A stretch of 64,000 nucleotides of DNA from Streptomyces griseocarneus (GTDB lineage: Bacteria; Actinomycetota; Actinomycetes; Streptomycetales; Streptomycetaceae), in assembly GCA_003674045.1 (NCBI GenBank), contig PENC01000002.1, forward strand, positions 124,001-188,000. Reading direction: 5' to 3'. A program made the translations under genes and the position numbers. The notes under the pieces were generated by a model. It ran no database searches, was not told where the DNA came from, and was given only the letters and a program-made list of their open reading frames with translations. Numbering within the stretch: the first letter of the stretch is position 1; each line of letters opens with the position of its first letter. This document shows, in pieces, positions 10,369-19,494 of the stretch.

Positions 10369-11250
10369 TCAGCCGCGGCGCCGCTTCCGGCGGACCACCA
10401 GGGCGGAGGCACCGAGGGCCGCTGCCGCGCCCGCGGCCGCCGCGACGGAGACGGTGTTCACCGGACTCCCCGCGTCGGTCCGCGCCACGGAGGCGGTCAG
10501 CTCGTCCCCTGCCGTCCTCTCCGCCGTCCTGTCGGCCGGTCCGCCCGCGTCACCGGCGGCTCCGGCCTGCTCCTCGTAGCCGCCCGCCAGGCCCTTCTTC
10601 GCGTACGCGGAGCCCGGCAGCTTGTCGCCGTACGCCTTGTGGACGCGTGCCCGGTAGGCGTCGACGGTGGTGCCGTCCGCCCCGACGGCCCGCACGGCGT
10701 CGGAGTCGAGCGGCAGGACCCGGTCGCCGCGCTGGACGTACCAGGCGTTGATCTGCGGCTCGCGGAAGACGGTGCCCCCGTCGAGCTTCTTCGCGCCCTC
10801 GGCCGCGTAACGTGTCTCGTCGTCGCCGGTGGCGATGTTGACGACCTTCCACGCGGCGCCGTCCTTCACCGTCCAGACGGACGCCTTCTGACCGTCGGCC
10901 GAGACCGCCGTGCTGGCCAGGAACTCCAGCTTGGCCACCGGGGCGTCCGCCTTGCCCGCCACGAAGTCCGGGGAGAGCGTGTAGACGGGCACGGCCGTCC
11001 CGGCGATCCTCGGCTGTGCCTTGGCGAAGGCGACGCGCCCGTCCCGGGCGAAGAAGCGGGAGAGCGTGTCGAGCGTCGCGGGGGCCGCCGCCGCGTCGTG
11101 GGCGGCCGCGATCCCCGCCGCGGGCGGGGCCACAGGGGCGGGGGCGCCCGCCGCGTCGGCGTGCGCGAGGGGCGCGAGGGCGAACAGCGCGACCGTGAAC
11201 GTCCCCGCGGCCGCCGCACGGACCGCGGTCCTCCTGGTGTACGAGGTCAT
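10369..11250 (-). CDS. secreted, C-terminally membrane-anchored protein, partner of the adjacent cysteine protease
   Basis: A 293-residue protein that I do not recognise. It has an N-terminal signal peptide with an RR pair (TRRTAVRAAA, cleavage near AHA-DA), an extracellular region of about 220 residues, and a C-terminal hydrophobic segment (SVAAAAGAAAALGASALVV) ending in the stop-transfer tail RRKRRRG. There is no LPXTG sorting motif. It starts 4 bp after the stop of the papain-like protease gene, so the two form an operon and are both exported. A role as protease inhibitor, substrate, scaffold or membrane anchor is possible but not shown. The extracellular part (AVPVYTLSPDFVAG) looks like a compact alpha/beta domain. 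Confidence 0.8.
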   Translation of the reverse strand: MTSYTRRTAVRAAAAGTFTVALFALAPLAHADAAGAPAPVAPPAAGIAAAHDAAAAPATLDTLSRFFARDGRVAFAKAQPRIAGTAVPVYTLSPDFVAGKADAPVAKLEFLASTAVSADGQKASVWTVKDGAAWKVVNIATGDDETRYAAEGAKKLDGGTVFREPQINAWYVQRGDRVLPLDSDAVRAVGADGTTVDAYRARVHKAYGDKLPGSAYAKKGLAGGYEEQAGAAGDAGGPADRTAERTAGDELTASVARTDAGSPVNTVSVAAAAGAAAALGASALVVRRKRRRG

Positions 11251-11254
11251 GGCG

Positions 11255-11881
11255 TCACGCCCCGATTCCGTAGAGCGAGTGCGTCCAGGAGAACTGGTCG
11301 TTGTTCACGTACCAGCTGTGCGACGCCCAGTTGTAGCGGTCGTTGGACGGCCAGGGGTCGCCCCAGTAGACCCAGCTGTTCGAGTCGTCGTAGCCGTAGA
11401 GCACATGCATGTGACCGCCGCCGGAGGCCCACTGGATGCGCGTCTCGACCGGCCGGTTGTTGCTGATCTCGTTCTGCACGGTCGAGTAGCGCAGCCAGCC
11501 GGACACGTACGAGCCGGAGTTGATGCCCGCCCAGTCGAGGGCGTTCTGCACATTGCCCAGGGTGGCCTGGTTGTTGGGGCACGTGGTGCCCTGCTGCCGG
11601 TTGAACGCGGCGTTGCAGAACTGGTTCTGGCTGTAGTTGCGGCCGTACCAGGTGGCGATGGTGTTGCCGGAGCCGGCCCAGCACCAGTTGGTCTTCTGCT
11701 GCGCCTGCATGGTGATGTTGAGCTGCTTCGACGCGCGCAGGCCCGCATGGTCGCCGGTCGCGGCGCTCGCCGTGGTGGGGACGGCGAGGAGCGCGGCGGC
11801 GGCCAGAGCGGCGGCGGAGAGCCGTCTGCCGCGTATCCGGGCCTGCCCGTTCTTCTGTTGTCGTGCCGATGCACGGGACAT
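11255..11881 (-). CDS. secreted papain-like cysteine protease (C39/C70-like)
   Basis: A 208-residue exported protein with an N-terminal signal peptide (basic start, then [19 protein letters not shown]). The mature region of about 165 residues has the pattern of AvrRpt2/papain-like cysteine peptidases. QQKTNWCWAGSGNT supplies a candidate nucleophile Cys in a WCWA context, GGGHMHVLYGYDD the catalytic His, and YWGDPWPS the third residue. It is rich in Trp, Asn and Ser, like many secreted actinobacterial enzymes. It is the first gene of a two-gene operon with the anchored protein at 10369-11250, and is divergent from an HTH regulator at 12107. The exact substrate is unknown. Confidence 0.8.
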   Translation of the reverse strand: MSRASARQQKNGQARIRGRRLSAAALAAAALLAVPTTASAATGDHAGLRASKQLNITMQAQQKTNWCWAGSGNTIATWYGRNYSQNQFCNAAFNRQQGTTCPNNQATLGNVQNALDWAGINSGSYVSGWLRYSTVQNEISNNRPVETRIQWASGGGHMHVLYGYDDSNSWVYWGDPWPSNDRYNWASHSWYVNNDQFSWTHSLYGIGA

Positions 11882-11993
11882 GGACGTGCCTCCCAGTGGG
11901 GGGTGTTACGGAGAGCGCGTCCGGACGCTGATCAGGAGCATCGGGTGTTGTCAGTGACCGGTCAACAGGCTTCAATGCTGGGTGGACGGGCGG

Positions 11994-12092
11994 TGTGAAC
12001 GACACCTACCGGTTGTGAACGGCCTGTGCCCGGTCAAAAGGATCACGACACTCCGGCGGCCCGGTCCGCTCCCGCCGCCGGTGAATATTCAC
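11994..12092. promoter_or_regulatory. candidate operators: TGTGAACG direct repeats and a GTGAATATTCAC palindrome
   Basis: In the divergent spacer between the protease (minus) and HTH-regulator (plus) genes, TGTGAACG occurs at 11994-12001 and 12014-12021, exactly 20 bp apart. A perfect 12-bp palindrome GTGAATATTCAC occupies 12081-12092, 14 bp before the regulator's start codon. Spacing and position suit autoregulation, but no protein is assigned. Confidence 0.4.
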
Positions 12093-12106
12093 AGAGGGGC
12101 GAGCGG

Positions 12107-13066
12107 ATGGCACCAAGTGGCGCACCAGCGGACACGGACGGGAACACGGACGGGACCGAACTGGCGCGGGCCCTGCGCAGCGGCCCGTTCCACCTCGCGC
12201 TGCGGGCCGCGCTGTCGGCCCGCGGGCTCGCCCTGCACCGCGTCCAGCACCGGCTCGCGCAGCGCGGCATACGGGTCGGGGTGACGAGCCTCAGCTACTG
12301 GCAGCAGGGCGCGCGACGGCCCCAGCGGCCCGAGTCGCTGCGGGCGGTGCGCGTGCTGGAGGAGATCCTGGAACTGCCCCCGCAGGCCCTGACCCGCCTG
12401 CTCGAACCGTCCGGGCAGCCGGCCGGGACCCGGCGCCCCGCCGCGCGCTCCTACCGCTCCCTGGTGGAGGAGTCCCGCCCGCTGGAGCGGCTGCTGGCGG
12501 AGCTGGAGTCACCGGCGGACGGCGGCCTGCACACGGTCTGCCACCTGGAACGGGTCCTCATCGGCGCGGGCCGGGAGCTGCGGGAGCGCGACTCGCAACA
12601 CGTCGTACGGGCCCACCGGGACGGCGTGGACCGCTACGTGGCCATCCACCGCGGGGACCTCGGGTGCGACCCCGGCCAGGTGACGGTCCGGGCCACCGAG
12701 AACTGCCGTGTCGGGCGCGTCCGGTGGCACGCCGAGGCGGGTGTCCTCGTCGCCGAGCTGCTCTTCGACGCGCGGCTGCGGGCCGGGGAAACCTATGTCT
12801 TCGGCTACGGCTTCGACGACGGGACCGCGGGCCCCAGCACCGAATACGTCCGGGGGTTCAGCTTCGCGGGCGGACAGTACGTGCTCCAGGTCCGCTTCGA
12901 CCGCGCCGCGCTGCCGGTGCGCTGCCGCCGCTTCAGCCAGGCGTCCGCGGGGGCACCACGCGCCGCGCAGCAGGAGCTGACGCTGGCGGGGCGCCACCGC
13001 GGGGTGCACCTGGTGGAGCAGGGGGTGCGCCCGGGGATTCTCGGCATCTCCTGGGACTGGGCGTAG
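12107..13066 (+). CDS. HTH-domain protein with large C-terminal domain (probable regulator)
   Basis: A 319-residue cytoplasmic protein. The N-terminal region (about residues 30-100: FHLALRAALSARGLALHRVQ to SLSYWQQGARRPQRPESL) resembles an XRE/Cro-type helix-turn-helix. The C-terminal 200 residues contain HLERVLIGAGRELRER and a beta-rich segment (YVFGYGFDDGTAGPSTEYVRG) that I cannot assign to a named family. I chose the ATG at 12107 for its upstream AGAGGGG and the start of the HTH region; the frame is open further up. It is transcribed divergently from the protease operon and may regulate it or itself, given the palindrome just upstream. Similar proteins are common in Streptomyces, but I do not know a tested function. 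Confidence 0.78.
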   Translation: MAPSGAPADTDGNTDGTELARALRSGPFHLALRAALSARGLALHRVQHRLAQRGIRVGVTSLSYWQQGARRPQRPESLRAVRVLEEILELPPQALTRLLEPSGQPAGTRRPAARSYRSLVEESRPLERLLAELESPADGGLHTVCHLERVLIGAGRELRERDSQHVVRAHRDGVDRYVAIHRGDLGCDPGQVTVRATENCRVGRVRWHAEAGVLVAELLFDARLRAGETYVFGYGFDDGTAGPSTEYVRGFSFAGGQYVLQVRFDRAALPVRCRRFSQASAGAPRAAQQELTLAGRHRGVHLVEQGVRPGILGISWDWA

Positions 13067-13097
13067 GCCGTCGGATACGAACCCTCGGGCACGGGCC

Positions 13098-13553
13098 TCA
13101 GGCGTCCGGGCCCGCGATCAGCTTGCCGTCGGCCAGCTTGACCCGGACCTCGGGCAGCGGGGCACCGGCCGGGCCCTGGAGCACCTTGCCGGTGGCCGCG
13201 TCGAACTTGCTGCCGTGGCACGGGCAGCTGACCTTCCCGTTCTCGACCTTGTCGACGACGCAGCCCGCGTGCGTGCACACCGCGCTGAACGCCTTGTACT
13301 GGCCCTGGGCGGGCTGCGAGACGACCAGGCGCTGCTCCCGGTAGAGCCGCGCGCCGCCCACCGGGACGTCGGCGGGGGCGCCGAGGTCGACCGGGGCCGT
13401 GGGGACGGCCGGGCCCTTGCTGCCGCCCGCCCCGGAGCAGGCCGTGGCACCGAGCCCGGCGGCACCGGCCAGCGCGGCGCAGCGCAGCACGGTGCGGCGG
13501 GACGCGGAGGGCTCGGTGGACGCGGCGGGGGTCTCGGGCGCGGGGCTGGTCAT
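13098..13553 (-). CDS. Rieske [2Fe-2S] lipoprotein, Tat-exported
   Basis: A 151-residue small Rieske protein. Residues about 12-35 form a twin-arginine signal (SRRTVLRCAALAGAAG) ending in a lipobox-like GATACSG, so it is probably exported folded and lipid-anchored. The cluster ligands are seen as CTHAGC and CPCHGS, the standard CxHx2C...CxxH pair. I chose the ATG at 13551-13553, which has GGAG in front; an in-frame TTG lies 4 codons upstream. The electron partner is unknown and no cytochrome gene is adjacent, so it is a stand-alone Rieske protein rather than a bc1 subunit. It ends 31 bp from the convergent HTH gene. Confidence 0.92.
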   Translation of the reverse strand: MTSPAPETPAASTEPSASRRTVLRCAALAGAAGLGATACSGAGGSKGPAVPTAPVDLGAPADVPVGGARLYREQRLVVSQPAQGQYKAFSAVCTHAGCVVDKVENGKVSCPCHGSKFDAATGKVLQGPAGAPLPEVRVKLADGKLIAGPDA

Positions 13554-13703
13554 GGGGTGCTCCAACGGTGGGCTGTGCGAGAGGAACGACGGATCGGACC
13601 GACCTTACCGGCCTCCTGGATTCCGGTTGCGGGCCCTCCCGGGCGGCGGGCCGCGGCATGACAGGCTGGGGCTCCTGGCCGAGGGGGACCGGAGAGGACC
13701 GTT

Positions 13704-14612
13704 GTGATCGTCGTAGCCGGTGAAGCCCTGATCGACCTCGTGCCCGCCGACGGCGGGGGCGGGGACGGCGCGCTGCCCGCCCTGCTGCCGAGACGCGGCG
13801 GCGGCCCGTACAACACCGCCGTCGCGCTGGGGAGACTGGGCTCCGCGACGGCGTTCTGCTCCCGGGTGTCGGCGGACGCCTTCGGCGAGTCCCTGCTGGA
13901 CGGACTGCGGGAGGCCGGGGTCGACGTCTCACTGGTGCAGCGCGGCCCGGAGCCCACCACGCTCGCGGTGGCCGCCGTCGGCGCGGACGGCTCGGCGGGC
14001 TACGGCTTCTACGCGGAGGGCACCGCGGACCGCCTGTTCGAACTCCCGGGGCCCCTGCCGGATGCCGTCTCGGCCCTGTGCCTGGGCACCTGCTCGCTGG
14101 TCCTGGAACCGGGCGCGAGCGCCTACGAGGCCCTCCTGCGGCGGGAAGCGGAACGGGGCGTGCTTGTTTTCCTGGACCCCAACATCCGGGCCGGCCTCAT
14201 CCCCGACGCCGCCGCCTACCGGACCCGCTTCCGCTCCTGGCTCCCGTACGTCACCCTGCTGAAACTCTCGGCCGAGGACGCGCGCTGGCTGGACGGCACC
14301 CCGGAGGAGTGGCTGGCGGCCGGGCCCTCCGCGGTGGTGGTCACCCACGGTGTGAAGGGCTTGTCCGTCCACACGCGTGACGGCCGGTGGGCCGTACCGG
14401 CCGTACGGACCGCGGTCGTGGACACGATCGGGGCGGGCGACACGGTGAACGCGGCGCTGCTTCATGGGATGGCGGGGCGCGGCGTACTGTCCCGCGGGGC
14501 GGTCGCGGCGCTTGGTGGTGCGGCGTGGGGTTCTCTCCTCGGCTTCGCGGCTCGCGCCGCGGCGGCCACTTGCGCGCACGCGGGTGTCGCCTACGAGCTC
14601 GGTCAGCCATGA
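13704..14612 (+). CDS. PfkB-family carbohydrate kinase (fructokinase-like)
   Basis: A 302-residue cytoplasmic sugar kinase of the ribokinase/PfkB family. The N-terminal signature is VVAGEALIDLVP then GGGPYNTAVALGRLG. The ATP-site/catalytic motif DTIGAGDTVNAALL near the C-terminus carries the catalytic Asp of GAGD. Length and motifs fit fructokinase or 2-dehydro-3-deoxygluconokinase; the substrate cannot be fixed from sequence. It starts with GTG at 13704, follows a divergent Rieske gene and stands alone. Its 3' end meets uvrA head-on, with repeats and hairpins in between. Confidence 0.9.
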   Translation: MIVVAGEALIDLVPADGGGGDGALPALLPRRGGGPYNTAVALGRLGSATAFCSRVSADAFGESLLDGLREAGVDVSLVQRGPEPTTLAVAAVGADGSAGYGFYAEGTADRLFELPGPLPDAVSALCLGTCSLVLEPGASAYEALLRREAERGVLVFLDPNIRAGLIPDAAAYRTRFRSWLPYVTLLKLSAEDARWLDGTPEEWLAAGPSAVVVTHGVKGLSVHTRDGRWAVPAVRTAVVDTIGAGDTVNAALLHGMAGRGVLSRGAVAALGGAAWGSLLGFAARAAAATCAHAGVAYELGQP

Positions 14613-14642
14613 CGTCCGGCGCCTGCGGGTGCGTGGGGGCTT

Positions 14643-14666
14643 GTCGCGCAGTTCCCCGCGCCCCTT
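14643..14666. repeat. dispersed REP-like intergenic repeat, copy 2 (core)
   Basis: The 24-bp core is identical to copy 1 but inverted (GTCGCGCAGTTCCCCGCG then CCCCTT). It lies between the convergent pfkB-type kinase and uvrA genes. Confidence 0.85.
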
Positions 14667-14670
14667 TAGA

Positions 14671-14796
14671 CCGGGGCTTCGCCCCGGATCCCGTCACCTT
14701 CCCGGTTGTGGGCATGCGTTCCGCAAGGGGCGGAATGGTGGGCACAACCGGACCACCGGCCGCACCCACCACGGGGTCCGGGGGCGAAGCCCCCGG
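14671..14796. terminator. nested hairpins in the kinase/uvrA convergent spacer
   Basis: Three structures lie in tandem. CCGGGGC-TTC-GCCCCGG spans 14671-14687. An imperfect long inverted repeat spans 14702-14751, with outer CCGGTTGTG/CACAACCGG and inner TTCCGC/GCGGAA. CCGGGGGC-GAA-GCCCCCGG spans 14778-14796. They are well placed as a bidirectional terminator for the kinase (plus) and uvrA (minus). The last two recur elsewhere (53788-53806; 63910-64000). Confidence 0.7.
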
Positions 14797-14809
14797 TAGG
14801 GGAGCGCGC

Positions 14810-17725
14810 CTAGCGGCGCGCCGCCGCCTTCTTCGCAGGGGCCTTCTTCGCCCTGCGGGCCGCAGGCCGAGCCGAATCGCTCACCCGGTCACCCAGCAGC
14901 TCCCGCAGGAACTTGCCCGTGTGGCTCTCCGGCTCCGAGGCCACCGCCTCCGGCGTGCCCTCGGCGACGACGAGGCCGCCGCCGCTGCCGCCCTCGGGGC
15001 CCATGTCGACGATCCAGTCGGCCGTCTTGATGACATCGAGGTTGTGCTCGATGACGATGACGGTGTTGCCCTTGTCGACAAGCCCGGACAGCACGGAGAT
15101 GAGCTTGCTGATGTCCTCGAAGTGCAGACCCGTGGTGGGCTCGTCGAGGACGTAGACGGTGCGCCCGGTGGAGCGCTTCTGGAGCTCGCTGGCGAGCTTC
15201 ACGCGCTGGGCCTCGCCGCCGGAGAGCGTCGGCGCGGACTGGCCGAGGCGGACGTAGCCGAGGCCGACCTCGTGCAGGGTGCGCAGGTGCCGCGCGATGG
15301 TCGGCACGGCCTCGAAGAAGGCGAGGGCCTCCTCGATGGGCATGTCCAGCACCTCGGCGATGGACTTGCCCTTGTAGTGCACCTCCAGGGTCTCCCGGTT
15401 GTAGCGCGCGCCGTGGCAGACCTCGCACGGCACGTACACGTCCGGCAGGAAGTTCATCTCGATCTTGATCGTGCCGTCGCCGGAGCAGTTCTCGCAGCGG
15501 CCGCCCTTGACGTTGAAGGAGAAGCGGCCCGGCAGGTAGCCGCGGACCTTCGCCTCCATGGTCTCCGCGAAGAGCTTGCGGACGTGGTCGAAGACGCCGG
15601 TGTACGTCGCGGGGTTGGAGCGCGGCGTCCGGCCGATGGGCGACTGGTCGACGTGGACGACCTTGTCGACGAGGTCGTCGCCGTCCACGCGCGTGTGCCG
15701 CCCGGGAACGGTCTTCGCGCCCTGCAGCTCACGGGCCAGGTGGGTGTAGAGGATGTCGTTGACCAGCGTCGACTTGCCGGAGCCGGAGACGCCGGTGACG
15801 GCGGTGAGCACACCGAGCGGGAAGGCGACGTCGATGTCCTGGAGGTTGTTCTCCCGGGCACCGCGCACGACGAGCTGCCGGTCCGGGTCGACGGGGCGGC
15901 GCTCGTCCGGTGTGACGATGGCCTTCTTGCCGGCGAGGTACTGGCCGGTCATCGAGTCCTTGTTGCGCAGCAGCTCCTTCAGGGGGCCGCTGTGCACGAC
16001 CTTGCCGCCGTGCTCGCCCGCGCCCGGGCCGATGTCGACGACCCAGTCGGCGACCTTGATCGTGTCCTCGTCGTGCTCGACGACGATCAGGGTGTTGCCC
16101 ATGTCCCGCAGGCGGACGAGGGTTTCGATGAGGCGGTGGTTGTCGCGCTGGTGCAGGCCGATGGACGGCTCGTCCAGCACGTAGAGGACGCCGACGAGGC
16201 CGGAGCCGATCTGGGTGGCGAGCCGGATGCGCTGGGCCTCGCCGCCGGAGAGGGTGCCCGCGGCGCGGTTGAGCGAGAGGTAGTCCAGGCCGACGTCGAC
16301 GAGGAACTTCAGCCGCTCGTTGACCTCCTTGAGGACCCGCTCGGCGATCTTCTTCTCGCGGCCGGTGAGCTTCATGTCCCGCAGGAAGTCGGCGCATTCG
16401 CTGATCGACATCGCCGAGACCTCGGCGATGGACCGGCCCTGCACGGTGACCGCGAGGACGATCGGCTTGAGCCGGGTGCCCTCACAGGTGGGGCAGGGCA
16501 CCTCGCGCATATAGCCCTCGAAGCGCTCGCGGCTGGAGTCGCTCTCGGCCTCGGAGTGGCGGCGCTTGACGAACGGGACCGCGCCCTCGAAGGCCGTGGT
16601 GTACGCGCGCTCGCGGCCGTAGCGGTTGCGGTAGCGCACCTCGATCTGGGTCTTGTGGCCGTTGAGGAGCGCCTTCCTGGCCCGCAGCGGCAGCCCGGCC
16701 CAGGGGATGTCCGTGCGGAAGCCGAGCGCGTCGGCGAGCGCGCCGACGAGACGGCCGAAGTACTCCTTGGTGTGGCCGTGCGACCAGGGGCTGATCGCGC
16801 CCTCGTCCAGGGACTTGTCCGGGTCGGGGACGATGAGCTCCGGGTCGACCTCCATCCGGGTGCCGATGCCGGTGCACTCCGGGCAGGCGCCGAAGGGGGA
16901 GTTGAAGGAGAAGGAGCGCGGCTCCAGCTCCTCGAACGACAGGTCGTCGTACGGGCAGTAGAGGTGCTCGGAGTACATCCGCTCACGCTCGGGGTCGTCC
17001 TCGGCGAGATCCACGAAGTCGAGGATCACCATGCCGCCGGAGAGGCCGAGGGCGGTCTCGACCGAGTCGGTCAGCCTGCGCTTGGCGCTGTCCTTGACGG
17101 TGAGGCGGTCGATGACCACCTCGATGGTGTGCTTCTCCTGCTTCTTGAGCTTGGGCGGCTCGGAGAGCTGGACGGTCTCGCCGTCGACGCGGGCGCGGCT
17201 GTAGCCCTTGGACTGGAGGTCGGCGAAGAGGTCGACGAACTCGCCCTTGCGCTCGCGCACCAGCGGGGACAGCACCTGGAAACGGCTGCCCTCGGGCAGC
17301 TCCAGCACCTTGTCCACGATGGCCTGCGGCGACTGGCGGGTGATGGGCCGGGAGCACTCGGGGCAGTGCGGCTTGCCGATGCGGGCGAAGAGCAGCCGGA
17401 GGTAGTCGTAGACCTCGGTGATCGTGCCCACCGTCGAACGGGGGTTGCGCGAGGTGGACTTCTGGTCGATCGAGACGGCCGGGGAGAGGCCCTCGATGAA
17501 GTCCACGTCGGGCTTGTCCATCTGCCCCAGGAACTGCCGGGCGTAGGAGGAGAGCGACTCGACGTAGCGGCGCTGCCCCTCGGCGAAGATCGTGTCGAAC
17601 GCAAGGGAGGACTTGCCCGACCCGGAGAGGCCCGTGAACACGATGAGGGAGTCACGGGGGAGGTCGAGCGAGACGTTCTTGAGGTTGTGCTCGCGAGCGC
17701 CACGGACGATGAGACGGTCGGTCAC
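14810..17725 (-). CDS. uvrA: excinuclease ABC subunit A
   Basis: DNA-damage recognition ATPase of nucleotide excision repair. The 971-residue protein carries two ABC modules: Walker [15 protein letters not shown] near residue 31 and [13 protein letters not shown] near 655. Signature motifs [14 protein letters not shown] and [15 protein letters not shown], and zinc-binding Cys pairs ([32 protein letters not shown]), are all present. I chose the GTG at 17723-17725 ([14 protein letters not shown]), which has AAAGG upstream; the 81 upstream codons in the open frame lack similarity. The C-terminus is a basic Ala/Lys/Arg tail, as in other Streptomyces UvrA. I see no matching LexA box in the 200-bp divergent upstream spacer. 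Confidence 0.98.
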   Translation of the reverse strand: MTDRLIVRGAREHNLKNVSLDLPRDSLIVFTGLSGSGKSSLAFDTIFAEGQRRYVESLSSYARQFLGQMDKPDVDFIEGLSPAVSIDQKSTSRNPRSTVGTITEVYDYLRLLFARIGKPHCPECSRPITRQSPQAIVDKVLELPEGSRFQVLSPLVRERKGEFVDLFADLQSKGYSRARVDGETVQLSEPPKLKKQEKHTIEVVIDRLTVKDSAKRRLTDSVETALGLSGGMVILDFVDLAEDDPERERMYSEHLYCPYDDLSFEELEPRSFSFNSPFGACPECTGIGTRMEVDPELIVPDPDKSLDEGAISPWSHGHTKEYFGRLVGALADALGFRTDIPWAGLPLRARKALLNGHKTQIEVRYRNRYGRERAYTTAFEGAVPFVKRRHSEAESDSSRERFEGYMREVPCPTCEGTRLKPIVLAVTVQGRSIAEVSAMSISECADFLRDMKLTGREKKIAERVLKEVNERLKFLVDVGLDYLSLNRAAGTLSGGEAQRIRLATQIGSGLVGVLYVLDEPSIGLHQRDNHRLIETLVRLRDMGNTLIVVEHDEDTIKVADWVVDIGPGAGEHGGKVVHSGPLKELLRNKDSMTGQYLAGKKAIVTPDERRPVDPDRQLVVRGARENNLQDIDVAFPLGVLTAVTGVSGSGKSTLVNDILYTHLARELQGAKTVPGRHTRVDGDDLVDKVVHVDQSPIGRTPRSNPATYTGVFDHVRKLFAETMEAKVRGYLPGRFSFNVKGGRCENCSGDGTIKIEMNFLPDVYVPCEVCHGARYNRETLEVHYKGKSIAEVLDMPIEEALAFFEAVPTIARHLRTLHEVGLGYVRLGQSAPTLSGGEAQRVKLASELQKRSTGRTVYVLDEPTTGLHFEDISKLISVLSGLVDKGNTVIVIEHNLDVIKTADWIVDMGPEGGSGGGLVVAEGTPEAVASEPESHTGKFLRELLGDRVSDSARPAARRAKKAPAKKAAARR

Positions 17726-17925
17726 GCCGGTCGGCACCTTTCTTGAGAGCGATGAGACGCGCGCCGTGCGCGCGATGGGATGCGCCGCACCCCCGACCCA
17801 GGGTATGGGGGTCGCCGCACGGATGTCGGATCCGATGCCACACACGAGCCTATAGCACGAACATTCGAATACGGGCCCGAGCGGCATGGCTTCACCCGGA
17901 CGAGTGGCGGCGCTATCGTCGCCGC

Positions 17926-18621
17926 ATGATTGATCATGTGCACGACCTGGCATCTGTACGTGAAGCAACCGACCGGCTCCTCAGCGGCGTCGGAAAGCTG
18001 GACAACAGCGCGGTCTCCGGGGCCTCGCGGCTCCCCGGCTGGACCCGCGGCCACCTGCTGTCCCACCTCGCCCGCAACGCCGACGCCCTGGTCAACGTCC
18101 TGCGCGGGCTCCCCATGTACACGGGCGCCGAGGCCCGCGACGCCGACATCGAGGCGGGCGCCGCACGCCCGCTGGACGTCCAGCTCGCCGACCTCCGCGA
18201 CAGTCACGCCCGCTTCCTCGCGGCCATCGAGGAGGACCCGGACGCGGACTGGTCCCGCATCGTCACCATGCGCAACGGCGTGACCGACGCGGCCGCGAAC
18301 GTGCCCTTCCGCCGCCTGATCGAGCTCTCGCTGCACCACGTCGACCTCAACATCGGCTACGAGCTGGAGGACCTCCCGGAGGAGTTCACCGGCCGGCAGA
18401 TCGACTGGCTCGCGCAGCGCTTCTCCGGCCACACCGGCCTGCCGCCCGTCACCGTCACGGCGGCCGACGGCCGCCTGTGGCACACCGGCGGCACGGAGGG
18501 CCGCGCGGTCACCGTCTCCGGCCCCGCCCCCGCCCTGCTGGGCTGGCTCGCGGGCCGCGGCGACAAGGGCGCAGGCCTGGACACCGGCGGCGCCCCGCTC
18601 CCCGCGCTCCCCCCGCTATAG
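17926..18621 (+). CDS. maleylpyruvate isomerase (MDMPI) family, mycothiol-dependent-type protein
   Basis: A 231-residue protein of the DinB/MDMPI superfamily, whose characterised members are mycothiol-dependent metalloenzymes. It has the N-terminal four-helix domain with [22 protein letters not shown], where the His of GHLLSH is a metal ligand. A second ligand region is [20 protein letters not shown]-terminal domain ([14 protein letters not shown]...) follows. Typical for actinobacteria, which use mycothiol in place of glutathione; the substrate is not predictable. It starts with ATG at 17926 and lies 9 bp before the MBL-fold gene, so the two form an operon. That pairing (thiol-dependent isomerase plus glyoxalase II-like hydrolase) suggests electrophile detoxification. 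Confidence 0.88.
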   Translation: MIDHVHDLASVREATDRLLSGVGKLDNSAVSGASRLPGWTRGHLLSHLARNADALVNVLRGLPMYTGAEARDADIEAGAARPLDVQLADLRDSHARFLAAIEEDPDADWSRIVTMRNGVTDAAANVPFRRLIELSLHHVDLNIGYELEDLPEEFTGRQIDWLAQRFSGHTGLPPVTVTAADGRLWHTGGTEGRAVTVSGPAPALLGWLAGRGDKGAGLDTGGAPLPALPPL

Positions 18622-18630
18622 GCTGAAGCC

Positions 18631-19287
18631 ATGACGTACAGCGGAGCGGTGAAGGTCGGCGGCCCGGCGGACGTGCACGAGCTGACCGACCTGATGATCT
18701 CGAAGGTCGCGGTCGGCCCGATGGACAACAACGCCTATCTGCTGCGCTGCCGCGCGACGGACGAGCAGTTGCTCATCGACGCCGCCGCGGAGCCGCACAC
18801 CCTGCTCAGCCTGATCGGGGACAGCGGCATCGCGTCGGTCGTCACCACCCACCGGCACGGCGACCACTGGGGCGCGCTGCGCGAGGTCGTGGACGCCACG
18901 GGCGCCCGCACCTACGCGGGGCGCTACGACGCCGAGGGCATCCCGGTGCCGACCGACGTGCTCGTGGAGGACGGCGACGTCATCCGCGTCGGCCGCGTCG
19001 AACTGACCGCACGGCATCTGGTGGGCCACACCCCGGGCAGCATCGCCCTGGTCTACGACGACCCGCACGGCCACCCGCACCTGTTCACCGGCGACTGCCT
19101 CTTCCCGGGGGGTGTCGGCAACACCTGGAAGGACCCGGAGGCGTTCGCCAGCCTCATCGAGGGCGTGGAGACCAAGCTCTTCGGACAGCTCCCGGACGAG
19201 ACCTGGGTCTACCCCGGCCACGGCGCCGACACCACGCTCGGCGCCGAGCGCCCGCACCTCGCGGAGTGGCGCGCACGCGGCTGGTGA
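18631..19287 (+). CDS. metallo-beta-lactamase-fold hydrolase (glyoxalase II-like)
   Basis: A 218-residue MBL-fold hydrolase. The zinc motif THRHGDHWG (HxHxDH) lies near residues 72-80, with GHTPGS supplying a further His, FTGDCLF the bridging Asp and YPGHG the last His. Glyoxalase II-like enzymes hydrolyse thioesters; in actinobacteria the mycothiol analogue is the plausible substrate. It directly follows the MDMPI-family gene (9-bp gap), supporting joint action on thiol conjugates. A perfect 34-bp palindrome lies shortly after its stop. Confidence 0.9.
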   Translation: MTYSGAVKVGGPADVHELTDLMISKVAVGPMDNNAYLLRCRATDEQLLIDAAAEPHTLLSLIGDSGIASVVTTHRHGDHWGALREVVDATGARTYAGRYDAEGIPVPTDVLVEDGDVIRVGRVELTARHLVGHTPGSIALVYDDPHGHPHLFTGDCLFPGGVGNTWKDPEAFASLIEGVETKLFGQLPDETWVYPGHGADTTLGAERPHLAEWRARGW

Positions 19288-19320
19288 CCCGGCGCGATCC
19301 CGCGACCGGACAGCGCATCG

Positions 19321-19354
19321 GTAAGGACCGTCGGCCATGGCCGACGGTCCTTAC
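19321..19354 (+). terminator. perfect 34-bp palindrome, likely terminator
   Basis: Positions 19321-19354 are self-complementary throughout (17-bp arms, GTAAGGACCGTCGGCCA and its complement) and are followed by CCCTTTCCCG. It begins 34 bp after the MBL hydrolase stop, as expected for the terminator of that two-gene operon. Confidence 0.8.
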
Positions 19355-19494
19355 CCTTTCCCGCCCCTTTCCCGGCAGCCCGCTACGGGCGCGCAAGGCC
19401 ACCACAGCGCGGCCCCGGTGCCCGTCCCCACGCGCCCCCGGCCGTACCTCCGTACGCCCCGTTGCCTGCCGTGTGCACGGGAAGTTGGGCAGGC

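Noticed and set aside
14387..17746. Very long open frame on the plus strand opposite uvrA (over 1100 codons)
   Set aside because: Its translation is Gly/Ala/Arg/Val/Asp-rich with no domain; it is the high-GC antisense shadow of uvrA. The same applies to plus-strand frames opposite the peptidase (2040-4964) and others.
17858..17867. Possible LexA (SOS) box CGAACATTCG upstream of uvrA
   Set aside because: The actinobacterial LexA site needs CGAAC, four bases, then GTTCG. Here the half-sites are CGAA-CA-TTCG with only two bases between, so it does not match.
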